Assembly: GCF_003286415.2 (NCBI RefSeq)
Contig: NZ_CP043450.1
Coordinates: 6,200,001-6,264,000 of the forward strand
Source: Mucilaginibacter rubeus
GTDB lineage: Bacteria > Bacteroidota > Bacteroidia > Sphingobacteriales > Sphingobacteriaceae
DNA length: 64,000 nt
Direction of reading: 5' to 3'
The notes below the pieces were generated by a model. That model was not told the DNA's origin, did not search any database, and saw nothing but the letters and a program-made list of their open reading frames with translations. Below, piece by piece: positions 51,160 through 59,332 of this stretch. How positions within the stretch are numbered: the stretch's first letter is position 1; each line of letters opens with the position of its first letter. The position numbers and the translations under genes are program-made.

Positions 51160-51343
51160 ATCTTATCGAACATTAATTTTTTACGAATAAAACGATTTTC
51201 GCAAATTTCCGGGTACTATTTTGATAACATTAGTGTCAATTCGGCCGGTTAATGAATTTTCGTAGCCCATCATTCGTTTAATTAGGGCGTAATTAATTAA
51301 GTTCGCAACCGCTATTATGTATATCTAATTAATAGGATAAAAA

Positions 51344-52582
51344 ATGAGTACCAAAAGAGGCTTCACTACCACCATATTACATGCCGACCGTTTGGGCAAA
51401 CCCGAACACGGTTCATTGCATAAACCCATTCACACCTCGGTAACCTACGGACACGAAGATGTGCAGGATTTGGTTGATATTTTCCAGAACAAAAAAAGCG
51501 GCTACGCTTATTCGCGCCAGGGTAACCCTACCGTTACCGCTTTAGAGCAAAAGGTAACCCAAATGGAAAATGGTGTGTCAAGTATCGCTTTCTCAACCGG
51601 TATGGCGGCTATTTCGGCAACGGTAATGGCGCTTATTAAAGGTACCGATCATATTGTAGCCAGCTCATTCCTGTTTGGTAACAGCCGCAGCATTTTCCAA
51701 ACCTTTATTGATATGGGTATCAGCATTGATTTTGTTGATGCTACCAACGTTGATCATGTACGCGCGGCAGTAAAAGAAAATACCCGCATGGTGTTTGTTG
51801 AAACCATTGCCAACCCCGCCACTCAAATTGCCGATCTTAAAAACATTGGCGACCTGTGCGAAGAGAAAGGCATTATGTACGTGGTTGATAACACCATGAC
51901 CTCGCCATATTTGTTTAACCCGATAAACGTTAAAGCCAGTTTGGTAATTAACTCGCTTACCAAATACATTGGCGGTCACGGCAATGCCCTTGGTGGCGCG
52001 GTAACCAACACCGGCTTGTTTGACTGGGCAAATTATCCAAACATTTTCCCCGGCTTTAAAGCAACTGTTAAACCAGAGAATCTGGGCATGACCCAGATCC
52101 GCAAGAAAGGTTTACGTGACGGCGGTGGTACGTTATCGCCAGAGGCTGCGCACAGCATTTCTGTAGGTGCCGAAACATTAGCTCTACGCCTTGACCGTGC
52201 CTGCAGCAATGCTTTGGCGCTGGCTAAATATTTTGATAATCACCCGATGGTTAAAAAGGTGTTTTATCCAGGCATCGAGTCGCACCCACAGCATGCTTTG
52301 GCAGGCGAGCTCTTCGCCCGCTACGGCGGTTTGATGAGCATCGAGTTGGATGAAAGTATCGATTGCCTTGCATTTTTGAATAAACTGAAACTGGTAGTAA
52401 AATCAAGCAACCTTGGTGATACGCGCACATTGGCTATCCCGGTTGCTCAAACCATTTTCTTTGAGCTTGGTGCCGAACGCCGCGCCGAAATGGGCATCCC
52501 CGAAAGTATGATCCGTCTGTCGGTAGGTATTGAAGACCTTGACGATTTACTTGAAGATTTCAAAACCGCTTTAGGCGAATAA
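51344..52582 (+). CDS. Cys/Met-metabolism PLP enzyme (cystathionine gamma-synthase family)
   Basis: A 412-residue fold-type I PLP enzyme. The Schiff-base lysine is Lys207 in N-S-L-T-K-Y-I-G-G-H-G-N-A. The S-x-G-M-A-A-I (about 85) and Y-S-R-Q-G-N-P-T (near 57) motifs bind phosphate and substrate. The family includes cystathionine gamma-synthase, methionine gamma-lyase and O-acetylhomoserine sulfhydrylase. The sequence does not decide which, but Lys/Arg-like text at the C-terminus (R-L-S-V-G-I-E-D) is common to all. No SAM riboswitch signature was seen in the leader. A terminator follows. Confidence 0.9.
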   Translation: MSTKRGFTTTILHADRLGKPEHGSLHKPIHTSVTYGHEDVQDLVDIFQNKKSGYAYSRQGNPTVTALEQKVTQMENGVSSIAFSTGMAAISATVMALIKGTDHIVASSFLFGNSRSIFQTFIDMGISIDFVDATNVDHVRAAVKENTRMVFVETIANPATQIADLKNIGDLCEEKGIMYVVDNTMTSPYLFNPINVKASLVINSLTKYIGGHGNALGGAVTNTGLFDWANYPNIFPGFKATVKPENLGMTQIRKKGLRDGGGTLSPEAAHSISVGAETLALRLDRACSNALALAKYFDNHPMVKKVFYPGIESHPQHALAGELFARYGGLMSIELDESIDCLAFLNKLKLVVKSSNLGDTRTLAIPVAQTIFFELGAERRAEMGIPESMIRLSVGIEDLDDLLEDFKTALGE

Positions 52583-52589
52583 ATACTGA

Positions 52590-52618
52590 GGCCTTGTGTT
52601 ATTCACAAGGCCTTTTTT
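52590..52618 (+). terminator. Intrinsic terminator after the Cys/Met PLP gene
   Basis: Nine-base-pair stem GGCCTTGTG with CACAAGGCC (52604-52612), five-base loop, six T. Confidence 0.93.
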
Positions 52619-52714
52619 ATTGAATGATTATTTGGCAAAACTATCTTATCAGCATGCAAAATAATTTTCAATAACCAATAGGGGTTTATATTCTGTTTGT
52701 TGTAATATAGACAT

Positions 52715-53908
52715 ATGAAAACCTATAAAACCTTGAAAACACTTCTTTCCATTCTGACCTTCGTGCTGCTGTCAAACGTCATTGCAGCACAAACCAACCC
52801 AGATTCTTTAACAACTAAATTGCAGCAGGCCTTTACGACGGAAAGCCTGCCCGGCATGTATGTGATCATGACCGATGGTGGTAAAATTACCTACTCGCAT
52901 GGTTTTGGCTATGCCGATGTTGCCAACCAGGTCCCCTATTCGGCCAGCACTATTCAAAACATTGGCTCGGTGAGCAAAACAGTTATAGCCGTTGCTTTGA
53001 TGAAAGCTATCGAGTTAAGGTATTTTACATTGGAAACAGACATTAACGATGTGTTGCCTTTTAAAGTAACCAATCCTAATGATCCCAACGGAAAAATAAC
53101 CATCAGGGAATTAACCAACCACACATCGGGCATTGTTGATAACCCCGAAATTTATCACTACAGCTATCACTTTTATCCTAAACTAAGGGCTTATGACAGT
53201 GTTTCGATAAACACCCTGAATCAGATGGGCTTTGGCGATAAACTAAGGGATACTACCCTGGCTCAATTCTTTTTTAACTATTTATCGCCACAAGGCCAGT
53301 ATTACAGCAAAGCCAATTTTGGCGAAGGGCCCGCGGGAAGCACGTCCTCATACTGCAACATCGGTTCGGCGCTGGTGGCATATCTTATCGAGATTAAATC
53401 GGGATTTACTTACGCGGATTTCACCAGGAAATATATTCTTAAACCGTTAAAAATGGATCATTCAGACTGGCATATCCCAGATATGGATTTAAAAAATCAC
53501 GCTTATTTATATCTCGACCTCAAGAACCGGTTTCCGTTATATGACCTGGTTACTTATCCCGACGGTGGCCTCAAGACTTCGCCTGAAGATTTGAGCAAGT
53601 ATTTAATGGCGATTGCCAGGCATGACAAAAGACTGCTAACCGAAGCATCATATCAGGCCATGTTTACGGCGCAGTTCAGTAAAGAGCATCCGCCCAAAAA
53701 CATCAATTTAACCTACCGCAATAAGGGCATTTTCTGGAACCTGTACACCAATGGCACCATTGGTCATGATGGCGATGATCCGGGCATTGGAACCTTTTTG
53801 TTTTTTAATACCACAACTGGCAAAGGAGGCTTGTTCCTAACTAATAAATATCTGCCTAATAAGCAGGCTATTGTTGATGTGTTGGTGAAGGAGGCGGCGA
53901 AGAAGTAA
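52715..53908 (+). CDS. Serine hydrolase, beta-lactamase/DD-peptidase family
   Basis: A 397-residue secreted protein with a signal peptide (cleavage near V-I-A-A-Q, residue 26). The active-site S85-V-S-K88 (S-x-x-K) is preceded by N-I-G, the Tyr motif is S-S-Y-C-N (Y-x-N), and the third motif appears as G-H-D-G. This is the class C-like/EstB/AmpH group, which includes esterases, D-aminopeptidases and resistance enzymes. Function within the group is open. Confidence 0.9.
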   Translation: MKTYKTLKTLLSILTFVLLSNVIAAQTNPDSLTTKLQQAFTTESLPGMYVIMTDGGKITYSHGFGYADVANQVPYSASTIQNIGSVSKTVIAVALMKAIELRYFTLETDINDVLPFKVTNPNDPNGKITIRELTNHTSGIVDNPEIYHYSYHFYPKLRAYDSVSINTLNQMGFGDKLRDTTLAQFFFNYLSPQGQYYSKANFGEGPAGSTSSYCNIGSALVAYLIEIKSGFTYADFTRKYILKPLKMDHSDWHIPDMDLKNHAYLYLDLKNRFPLYDLVTYPDGGLKTSPEDLSKYLMAIARHDKRLLTEASYQAMFTAQFSKEHPPKNINLTYRNKGIFWNLYTNGTIGHDGDDPGIGTFLFFNTTTGKGGLFLTNKYLPNKQAIVDVLVKEAAKK

Positions 53909-53950
53909 GTAAACCTAAAAATAGCGAGGTGATCATCAGCCTAAAAAACA

Positions 53951-54046
53951 ATGTCATTGCGAGGAGGAACGACGAAGCAATCTCGTAACTATACAGATCG
54001 GTCATGCATTGGCTACGAGATTGCCACGCTGCGCTCGCAATGACAT
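53951..54046. repeat. GTCATTGCGAG-family palindrome, copy 5
   Basis: Arms ATGTCATTGCGAGGAGGAAC and CGCTCGCAATGACAT, with TCTCGTA/TACGAGA pairing inside. The gap 53909-54153 also contains a pyrimidine-rich direct repeat (54079-54150) but no gene. Confidence 0.9.
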
Positions 54047-54078
54047 ATTTTTTAACGAGGCCTTGCTTAAAAAATGCT

Positions 54079-54150
54079 TGCTTTCCTGGCTCTTGATTCT
54101 AACAGTCCTGATTCTTTTTTCCTGCTTCCTGACTCTAACAGTCTTGCCTC
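54079..54150. repeat. Polypyrimidine direct repeat CTAACAGTC
   Basis: Two units of the type (C/T)TGA(T/C)TCTAACAGTC(C/T)TG are separated by a T/C-rich stretch. Purine-rich on the minus strand. It lies just after the end of rsgA. Its role is unknown. Confidence 0.55.
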
Positions 54151-54153
54151 TCG

Positions 54154-55074
54154 CTAAGCCCTTGTGTCGTTCCCGTTGTAAATACTCAGGTAACTATCAT
54201 AACGTGTCGGCGAAATCTCGCCTTCTTCCAAAGCTTCAAGCACGGCGCAGCCGGGTTCGTTAATGTGGCGGCAATTATTAAAACGGCATTCGTTCATGCG
54301 TTCGCGCATTTCTGGGAAGAAATGGCCGAGCTCCGGTTTTTCAATGTCGATAACGCCCAGTTCGCGGATGCCGGGGGTATCAATGATGAAGCCGCCCTGT
54401 GGCAGCTCAAACATTTCGGCAAAGGTAGTGGTGTGCATACCCTTGTCGCTCCAATCGGATATCATGTGGGTGCGTAGCTCCAGCTCGGGCAGCAGCGCGT
54501 TGATCAAGCTTGACTTACCAACACCGGAGTGACCCGAAAACAGGGTTACCTTATCTTTAAGCAGGTCCTGTACCTGGCTGATATTAGTTCCCTGAAGCGC
54601 CGAAACTTCATAGCAGGGATAGCCGATATCTTCATAAATAGCCTTATAATCGGCTAAAATCTCCAGGCCTTCGTCGCTGAAAAGGTCAAGCTTGTTAAAT
54701 ACCAACCTTGCCGGGATATCGTAGGCTTCGGCGGTTACCAAAAAACGGTCGATAAAACCGAGGGAGGTGCGCGGTGACGCGAGTGTTACCACCAGTATGG
54801 CCTGATCAAGATTGGCAGCTATGATCTGCGCCTGTTTGCTCAGGTTAATTGCCTTACGGATGATATAATTTTTGCGTTGATGCAGGTTAGTGATCACACC
54901 GTCTTCACGATCTGGCTCCATTTCAAAGTCAACCACGTCGCCAACCGCGATAGGGTTGGTCGTAGTAATACCTTTTATACGGAACTTGCCCTTAATGCGG
55001 CAATCTATCTTTTGCCCATCGGGGGTTTGTACCTGGTACCAGCTTCCGGTTGATTTTGTTATTAATCCCTGCAT
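54154..55074 (-). CDS. rsgA: Ribosome small-subunit-dependent GTPase A
   Basis: The 306-residue circularly permuted GTPase helps mature the 30S subunit. Start at M-Q-G-L-I-T-K-S-T-G-S-W-Y (the longer frame adds eight unneeded residues). After an OB fold come the G4 motif F-N-K-L-D, then G-H-S-G-V-G-K-S-S-L-I (P-loop), D-T-P-G-I-R-E-L, and a zinc knuckle C-x4-C-H-...-C in C-R-F-N-N-C-R-H-I-N-E-P-G-C. Confidence 0.97.
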   Translation of the reverse strand: MQGLITKSTGSWYQVQTPDGQKIDCRIKGKFRIKGITTTNPIAVGDVVDFEMEPDREDGVITNLHQRKNYIIRKAINLSKQAQIIAANLDQAILVVTLASPRTSLGFIDRFLVTAEAYDIPARLVFNKLDLFSDEGLEILADYKAIYEDIGYPCYEVSALQGTNISQVQDLLKDKVTLFSGHSGVGKSSLINALLPELELRTHMISDWSDKGMHTTTFAEMFELPQGGFIIDTPGIRELGVIDIEKPELGHFFPEMRERMNECRFNNCRHINEPGCAVLEALEEGEISPTRYDSYLSIYNGNDTRA

Positions 55075-55140
55075 ATTATCGAGCCTCAAAAGTAGCAAAT
55101 TAAATTTATTGCAGATTCTGGGATCAGACTCTTATACTAT

Positions 55141-55236
55141 CGTCATTGCTGTAAGGCACGAAGCAATCCCCGACTTTATAGGGGACTTGCTTAGCCGCTC
55201 TGCGAATTGGGGATTGCTTCGTACCTCGCAATGACG
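55141..55236. repeat. GTCATTGCGAG-family palindrome, copy 6
   Basis: Arms CGTCATTGCTGTAAGGCACG and GTACCTCGCAATGACG. It occupies the first part of the 532-bp gap 55075-55606; the second part is the threonine leader. Confidence 0.85.
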
Positions 55237-55401
55237 CGTTTTTATTTAAAGCTCGATAGCTCCGCAGTCCCCTTTGTCAACCTCCAGTAACACATAGCCC
55301 ATGATAAAACCTTTTACTTATCGCCCTCATTATCAAATCCATCATTTACCTACCCAACTACCTGATAATTATTGCGAAAATCATAATTTGTAAAATAATC
55401 C

Positions 55402-55432
55402 TTGCTTATTAAAAAATAATCTACTTACTTTA
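55402..55432 (+). promoter_or_regulatory. Candidate Bacteroidota-type promoter of the thr operon
   Basis: TTG at 55402-55404 and TTACTTTA at 55425-55432, 20 bases apart, resemble the TTG/TAnnTTTG promoter of Bacteroidota with two mismatches in the -7 box. The start of transcription would fall near 55438, just ahead of the leader ATG. Confidence 0.35.
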
Positions 55433-55444
55433 CAGACATTATAT

Positions 55445-55510
55445 ATGACAATTAACAACACCATTACTACAATTATTATTACCACCGGCATAAACCTCGG
55501 AGGAAGATAA
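55445..55510 (+). CDS. thrL: Threonine operon leader peptide
   Basis: A 21-residue reading frame starts with ATG at 55445 and stops with TAA at 55508. It has six Thr and six Ile codons (for example T-I-N-N-T-I-T-T-I-I-I-T-T), ending G-I-N-L-G-G-R. Thr/Ile-rich text next to a terminator and upstream of thrA is the form of threonine-operon attenuators. When Thr- or Ile-tRNA is scarce the ribosome would stall in the cluster. It is too short for general gene finding. The mechanism is inferred; the layout is seen. Confidence 0.93.
   Translation: MTINNTITTIIITTGINLGGR
55498..55506 (+). promoter_or_regulatory. Antiterminator arm of the thr attenuator
   Basis: CGGAGGAAG at 55498-55506, overlapping the end of the leader peptide, is the exact complement of CTTCCTCCG at 55553-55561, the left arm of the terminator. 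Pairing would block the terminator stem. A ribosome that reaches the leader stop covers this segment and frees the terminator. Confidence 0.75.
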
Positions 55511-55546
55511 TCGTATGGTGTAAAAACATAAAATGAAAACCAAAAG

Positions 55547-55580
55547 AAAAACCTTCCTCCGCAAAGAGGAAGGTTTTTTT
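55547..55580 (+). terminator. Intrinsic terminator (attenuator) of the thr operon
   Basis: A 13-bp perfect stem AAAAACCTTCCTC (55547-55559) with 55566-55578, six-base loop, T-tract to 55580. It lies 37 bases past the leader stop and 27 before thrA. Confidence 0.95.
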
Positions 55581-55606
55581 GTTATAGAACGATTACTAAC
55601 CCATAA

Positions 55607-58057
55607 ATGAAAGTTTTAAAATTCGGAGGTACTTCCGTTGGATCGGCAGCCAGTATCCAAACCCTGTTAAGCATCCTGAAGGATGAAGTAAAAAATGAAG
55701 AGAAGCCGGTGGTAGTATTATCTGCCATGGGCGGCGTAACCAACCTGCTTTCGGCTATGGCCGAAGACGCGGCAAACGGTAAAGAGTTCACCGCCGGTTT
55801 GGCCGAATTGGAAAAACGCCACTTTGATACGGTAAAAGCCCTTTTGGATGTTCAAAACCAAAACCCGGCGCTTACCCGTTTAAAAATTCACTTCAACCAA
55901 CTGGAAGAACTTTTACAGGGCGTGCTTACTCTTCGCGAACTTACCCCGAAAACGCGCGATCAGGTGCTGGCCTTCGGTGAGCGCTGCTCAACCCTTATGG
56001 TGAGCAAAGTTGCCGCCCAGCATTTTGGCGATGTACTGTTTGTTGATGCTGCCGACGTGATCAAAACCGACAGCGCTTTCGGCAATGCCAAGGTAAACAC
56101 CGAGCTTACCGAAAGACTGGTACAGGGCCTGTATGCCGAAAATAAAGGCAAAACATTAATCGTTACCGGTTTCATCGCCTCAAACGATGCCGGGCAAACC
56201 ACAACTTTAGGTCGCGGTGGTTCTGACTATACCGCTGCCATTTTTGGCGCGGCACTAAACGCGCAGGAAATCCAGATCTGGACAGATGTTAACGGCATGA
56301 TGACCGCCGATCCGCGCATGGTTAAAAAAGCGTTCTCTTTAACCGAGCTTACTTATACCGAAGCTATGGAGCTTTCTTACTTCGGTGCCAAGGTGATCTA
56401 TCCGCCAACCATGATCCCGGCGTTCTTAAAGAAGATCCCTATCGTTATCAAAAACACTTTTGAGCCCGAGTTTGCAGGTACCGTAATCCGTCATGATTGC
56501 AAGGCCTCTACCCTGCCAATTAAAGGTATTTCATCTATCAACAATATTAGCATCCTCAATTTAGAAGGTAGCGGCATGGTAGGCAAATCGGGCTTTAGCG
56601 GCCGCTTATTCTCCCTGCTTGCCCGCGAGCAGATCAACGTGATCCTGATCACCCAATCATCATCTGAGCATAGCATCACCTTTGCTGTTCAGCCACAGGA
56701 TACCGAAAAGGCTAAACAAGTCATAGAGCAGGAGTTTGAACTGGAACTTGCCGCCAAAAAACTGGAGCATTTAGTAATCGAAAAAAATCTGGCTATCCTG
56801 GCTATCGTAGGCGAAAACATGAAACAAACGCCTGGCATGTCGGGCAAATTGTTCCATGCGCTTGGCCGTAATGGTGTTAACGTAAGGGCTATTGCTCAGG
56901 GCTCGTCAGAATATAATATCTCGGTGATCATCTCGGCCAACGATTTATCAAAAGCCTTGAACGCCGTACATGACGCTTTCTTCGTGCAGCTTACCAAAAC
57001 CCTGCACGCGTTTTGCCTGGGCACCGGCAACATCGGCAAAACTATGTTTAACCAGCTTAACGCCCACAGCGAGTATCTGAAAGACAATAACGGCATCCAG
57101 GTTAAAATAGCCGGTATCAGCAATACCCGCAAAATGACATTCAACAGTGATGGTATTTCGTTAGATACCTGGCAGGATGATTTGCAGGCATCTCCTTATG
57201 AGGCCGATCTGCAATCATTCATCAACCGTATGAAAGAAATGAACCTGCCAAACTGTGTGTTTATCGACAACACTGCAAGCCCGGTTCCGATTGGTTTTTA
57301 CGAAGAGGTTTTTAAAGCCAATATCTCGGTGATCACTTGTAATAAAATAGGCAACTCTGGCAGCTATCAGCAATACCGTACATTTAAGGATACCGCCCGC
57401 GCCCATGGCGTCGATTTCTTTTATGAAACCAATGTTGGTGCCGGTCTGCCAATCATCAATACCCTTAAAAACCTAATGAACAGCGGCGACAGGGTGCAAC
57501 GCATTGAAGCAATACTTTCGGGCACTATATCGTTCATCTTTAATAACTTTAAGGGTGATGCCAATTTCCACGATGTGGTAAAAGAGGCGCAAGACAAGGG
57601 CTATACCGAACCAGATCCGCGCGACGACCTGAGCGGAAAGGATTTTATGCGCAAAATGCTCATCCTTGCCCGCGATGCCGGTTATGCGCTCGAAGAAAGT
57701 GATGTAGAAATTGAAAGCGTACTGCCAAAAGCAAGTCTGGAAGCAAAAAGCGTTGAAGATTTTTACGCGACACTAAAAACTGAAGATGCGCATTTTGCCA
57801 AACTAAAAGATGCAGCCGAAAAAGACGGCAAAGTATTACGCTATATTGGTAAACTGGAGGATGGCAAAGTAAGCATCACCCTGCAAATGGTTGATGAAAA
57901 CCATCCGTTCTACATGCTGTCGGGCAGTGATAACATCATATCCTTCACTACCGACAGGTATCGCGAGCGCCCACTAGTTGTAAAAGGCCCTGGCGCAGGT
58001 GCCGAAGTAACCGCCGCCGGCGTATTTGCTGATTTAATAAACGTGGGTGCAAATTAA
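55607..58057 (+). CDS. thrA: Bifunctional aspartate kinase/homoserine dehydrogenase I
   Basis: The 816-residue enzyme performs the first and third steps from aspartate to homoserine. The kinase domain begins M-K-V-L-K-F-G-G-T-S-V-G-S (residues 1-13) and has G-R-G-G-S-D-Y-T-A-A near 205. Two ACT regulatory domains follow (S-G-M-V-G-K-S-G near 325; A-I-V-G-E-N-M-K near 400). The dehydrogenase starts at about 468 with C-L-G-T-G-N-I-G-K-T and includes N-V-G-A-G-L-P-I-I. Thr feedback is expected through the ACT domains. It is the first structural gene after the attenuator. Confidence 0.98.
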   Translation: MKVLKFGGTSVGSAASIQTLLSILKDEVKNEEKPVVVLSAMGGVTNLLSAMAEDAANGKEFTAGLAELEKRHFDTVKALLDVQNQNPALTRLKIHFNQLEELLQGVLTLRELTPKTRDQVLAFGERCSTLMVSKVAAQHFGDVLFVDAADVIKTDSAFGNAKVNTELTERLVQGLYAENKGKTLIVTGFIASNDAGQTTTLGRGGSDYTAAIFGAALNAQEIQIWTDVNGMMTADPRMVKKAFSLTELTYTEAMELSYFGAKVIYPPTMIPAFLKKIPIVIKNTFEPEFAGTVIRHDCKASTLPIKGISSINNISILNLEGSGMVGKSGFSGRLFSLLAREQINVILITQSSSEHSITFAVQPQDTEKAKQVIEQEFELELAAKKLEHLVIEKNLAILAIVGENMKQTPGMSGKLFHALGRNGVNVRAIAQGSSEYNISVIISANDLSKALNAVHDAFFVQLTKTLHAFCLGTGNIGKTMFNQLNAHSEYLKDNNGIQVKIAGISNTRKMTFNSDGISLDTWQDDLQASPYEADLQSFINRMKEMNLPNCVFIDNTASPVPIGFYEEVFKANISVITCNKIGNSGSYQQYRTFKDTARAHGVDFFYETNVGAGLPIINTLKNLMNSGDRVQRIEAILSGTISFIFNNFKGDANFHDVVKEAQDKGYTEPDPRDDLSGKDFMRKMLILARDAGYALEESDVEIESVLPKASLEAKSVEDFYATLKTEDAHFAKLKDAAEKDGKVLRYIGKLEDGKVSITLQMVDENHPFYMLSGSDNIISFTTDRYRERPLVVKGPGAGAEVTAAGVFADLINVGAN

Positions 58058-58059
58058 GA

Positions 58060-58208
58060 GCCCCCCGGCCCCCTAAAGGGGGTGAAATAGTTTAATCCTC
58101 TGTTTCCCTGAAGGGGAACTAAAGTTTGATATTTTGAATAATGGAAAATACAGTAAATGATTTAAAGAAGCCAACTCCATCAGCTCCCCCTTTAGGGGGC
58201 GGGGGGGG
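58060..58208. repeat. CCCCTTTAGGGG-family element spanning the start of thrB
   Basis: The left arm CCCCCCGGCCCCCTAAAGGG (from 58061) pairs with CCCCCTTTAGGGGGCGGGGG (from 58186) with one or two mismatches. It bridges the thrA stop and the first 22 codons of thrB. Related elements are at 553-574 and 7518-7625. Confidence 0.88.
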
Positions 58209-59133
58209 AATTAAGGTTTTTGCTCCGGCAACTGTGGCCAACGTGGTTTGCGGTTTTGATGTACTGGGTTTCGCGGTTGATGAGCCTGGTGATGAGGTAA
58301 TCATGCGCCTGACCGGCAAACCGGGCATCACCATCAGCAAAATTACCGGCGATGACGGTCGCCTGCCGCTTGATCCGGCAAAAAACACGGTAAGTGTTAG
58401 TGTTCAGCATTATTTACAAAGTGTTGGCCGTAGCGATATTGGTTTGGATATCGAGCTACATAAAAAAATGCCTATCGGTAGTGGTTTGGGCTCAAGCTCG
58501 GCCAGTACTGTTGCCGGTTTGTTTGCCATCAAAACATTATTAGGTGATGATGCCGATCCAATAAAACTGTTGCCTTTTGCTATGAAAGGCGAGGAAATGG
58601 CCTGCGGTCATGGTCACGCGGATAACGTTGCCCCTGCCCTGTTCGGTGGTTTTGTGCTCATCCGCAGTTATGAGCCGCTTGATGTGGTAAGGCTGCCGCA
58701 TCCTAAAAACCTGTGGTGCGCTATCGTATTCCCGGATGTGGATGTACCAACAAGGGAAGCCCGTCAGATCATCCGCAAAAATATCCAGATGAAGGATGCC
58801 GTAACCCAGTGGGGCAATATCGCCGGCCTGGTGAGCGGCTTGTTTATGCAGGATATCGACCTGATTGGCCGCAGCATGAAAGATGTGTTGGTTGAACCTG
58901 TACGTTCTATGCTGATCCCCGACTTTTATAAAATGCGCGAAATGGCCATGGAGCTCGGCGCTGTAAGCTTTGGTATATCGGGCTCAGGTCCTTCGGTATT
59001 TGCCTTTACTAAAGATGAAGCAACCGCCCGCGCCATCACCCAAAAGCTACAACAACATTTAACCGGTCTTAAGATCGGCTCAAACAGTTACGTATCAACC
59101 ATTAATGACGCAGGGCCTAAGGTTTTGGGATAG
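58141..59133 (+). CDS. thrB: Homoserine kinase with repeat-derived N-terminus
   Basis: The 330-residue GHMP kinase phosphorylates homoserine. The real domain starts at I-K-V-F-A-P-A-T-V-A-N-V-V-C-G-F-D near residue 24. The ATP-binding motif is K-M-P-I-G-S-G-L-G-S-S-S-A-S (about 106-119), followed by a C-terminal S-G-S-G-P-S-V-F. The preceding ~23 residues (M-E-N-T-V-N-D-L-K-K-P-T-P-S, then P-P-L-G-G-G-G-G) come from a palindromic repeat, with an unusual Pro/Gly tract. No ATG sits closer to the domain, so the repeat supplies the start. Confidence 0.95.
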   Translation: MENTVNDLKKPTPSAPPLGGGGGIKVFAPATVANVVCGFDVLGFAVDEPGDEVIMRLTGKPGITISKITGDDGRLPLDPAKNTVSVSVQHYLQSVGRSDIGLDIELHKKMPIGSGLGSSSASTVAGLFAIKTLLGDDADPIKLLPFAMKGEEMACGHGHADNVAPALFGGFVLIRSYEPLDVVRLPHPKNLWCAIVFPDVDVPTREARQIIRKNIQMKDAVTQWGNIAGLVSGLFMQDIDLIGRSMKDVLVEPVRSMLIPDFYKMREMAMELGAVSFGISGSGPSVFAFTKDEATARAITQKLQQHLTGLKIGSNSYVSTINDAGPKVLG

Positions 59134-59187
59134 TCCTAAGTCTGAAATTTTGAGTTATAAGTTTTAAGTCAACCCAATAAAAGCCAT

Positions 59188-59267
59188 GTCATTATAAGGT
59201 ACGAAGCAATCTCCGATTAGCAGGTTCGCCCTGTATAGTTCGCAATTGCTTCGTACCTCGCAATGAC
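59188..59267. repeat. GTCATTGCGAG-family palindrome, copy 7
   Basis: The left arm GTCATTATAAGGTACGAAGC carries changes; the right arm GCTTCGTACCTCGCAATGAC is intact. It lies in the thrB-thrC spacer. Just after it, 59283-59331 repeats CCGAA(A/T)TC-type units directly before the thrC start. Confidence 0.85.
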
Positions 59268-59332
59268 GAGGTGGAGAAATCCACAAATTGAAATTAAATC
59301 CGAAATCGAACATCCGAATTCCGAAATCAAAA

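Noticed and set aside
51160..51343. Possible SAM riboswitch before the Cys/Met PLP gene
   Set aside because: The leader is AT-rich and short of the paired helices and conserved loops of SAM-I or SAM-II; no terminator or anti-terminator pair was seen.
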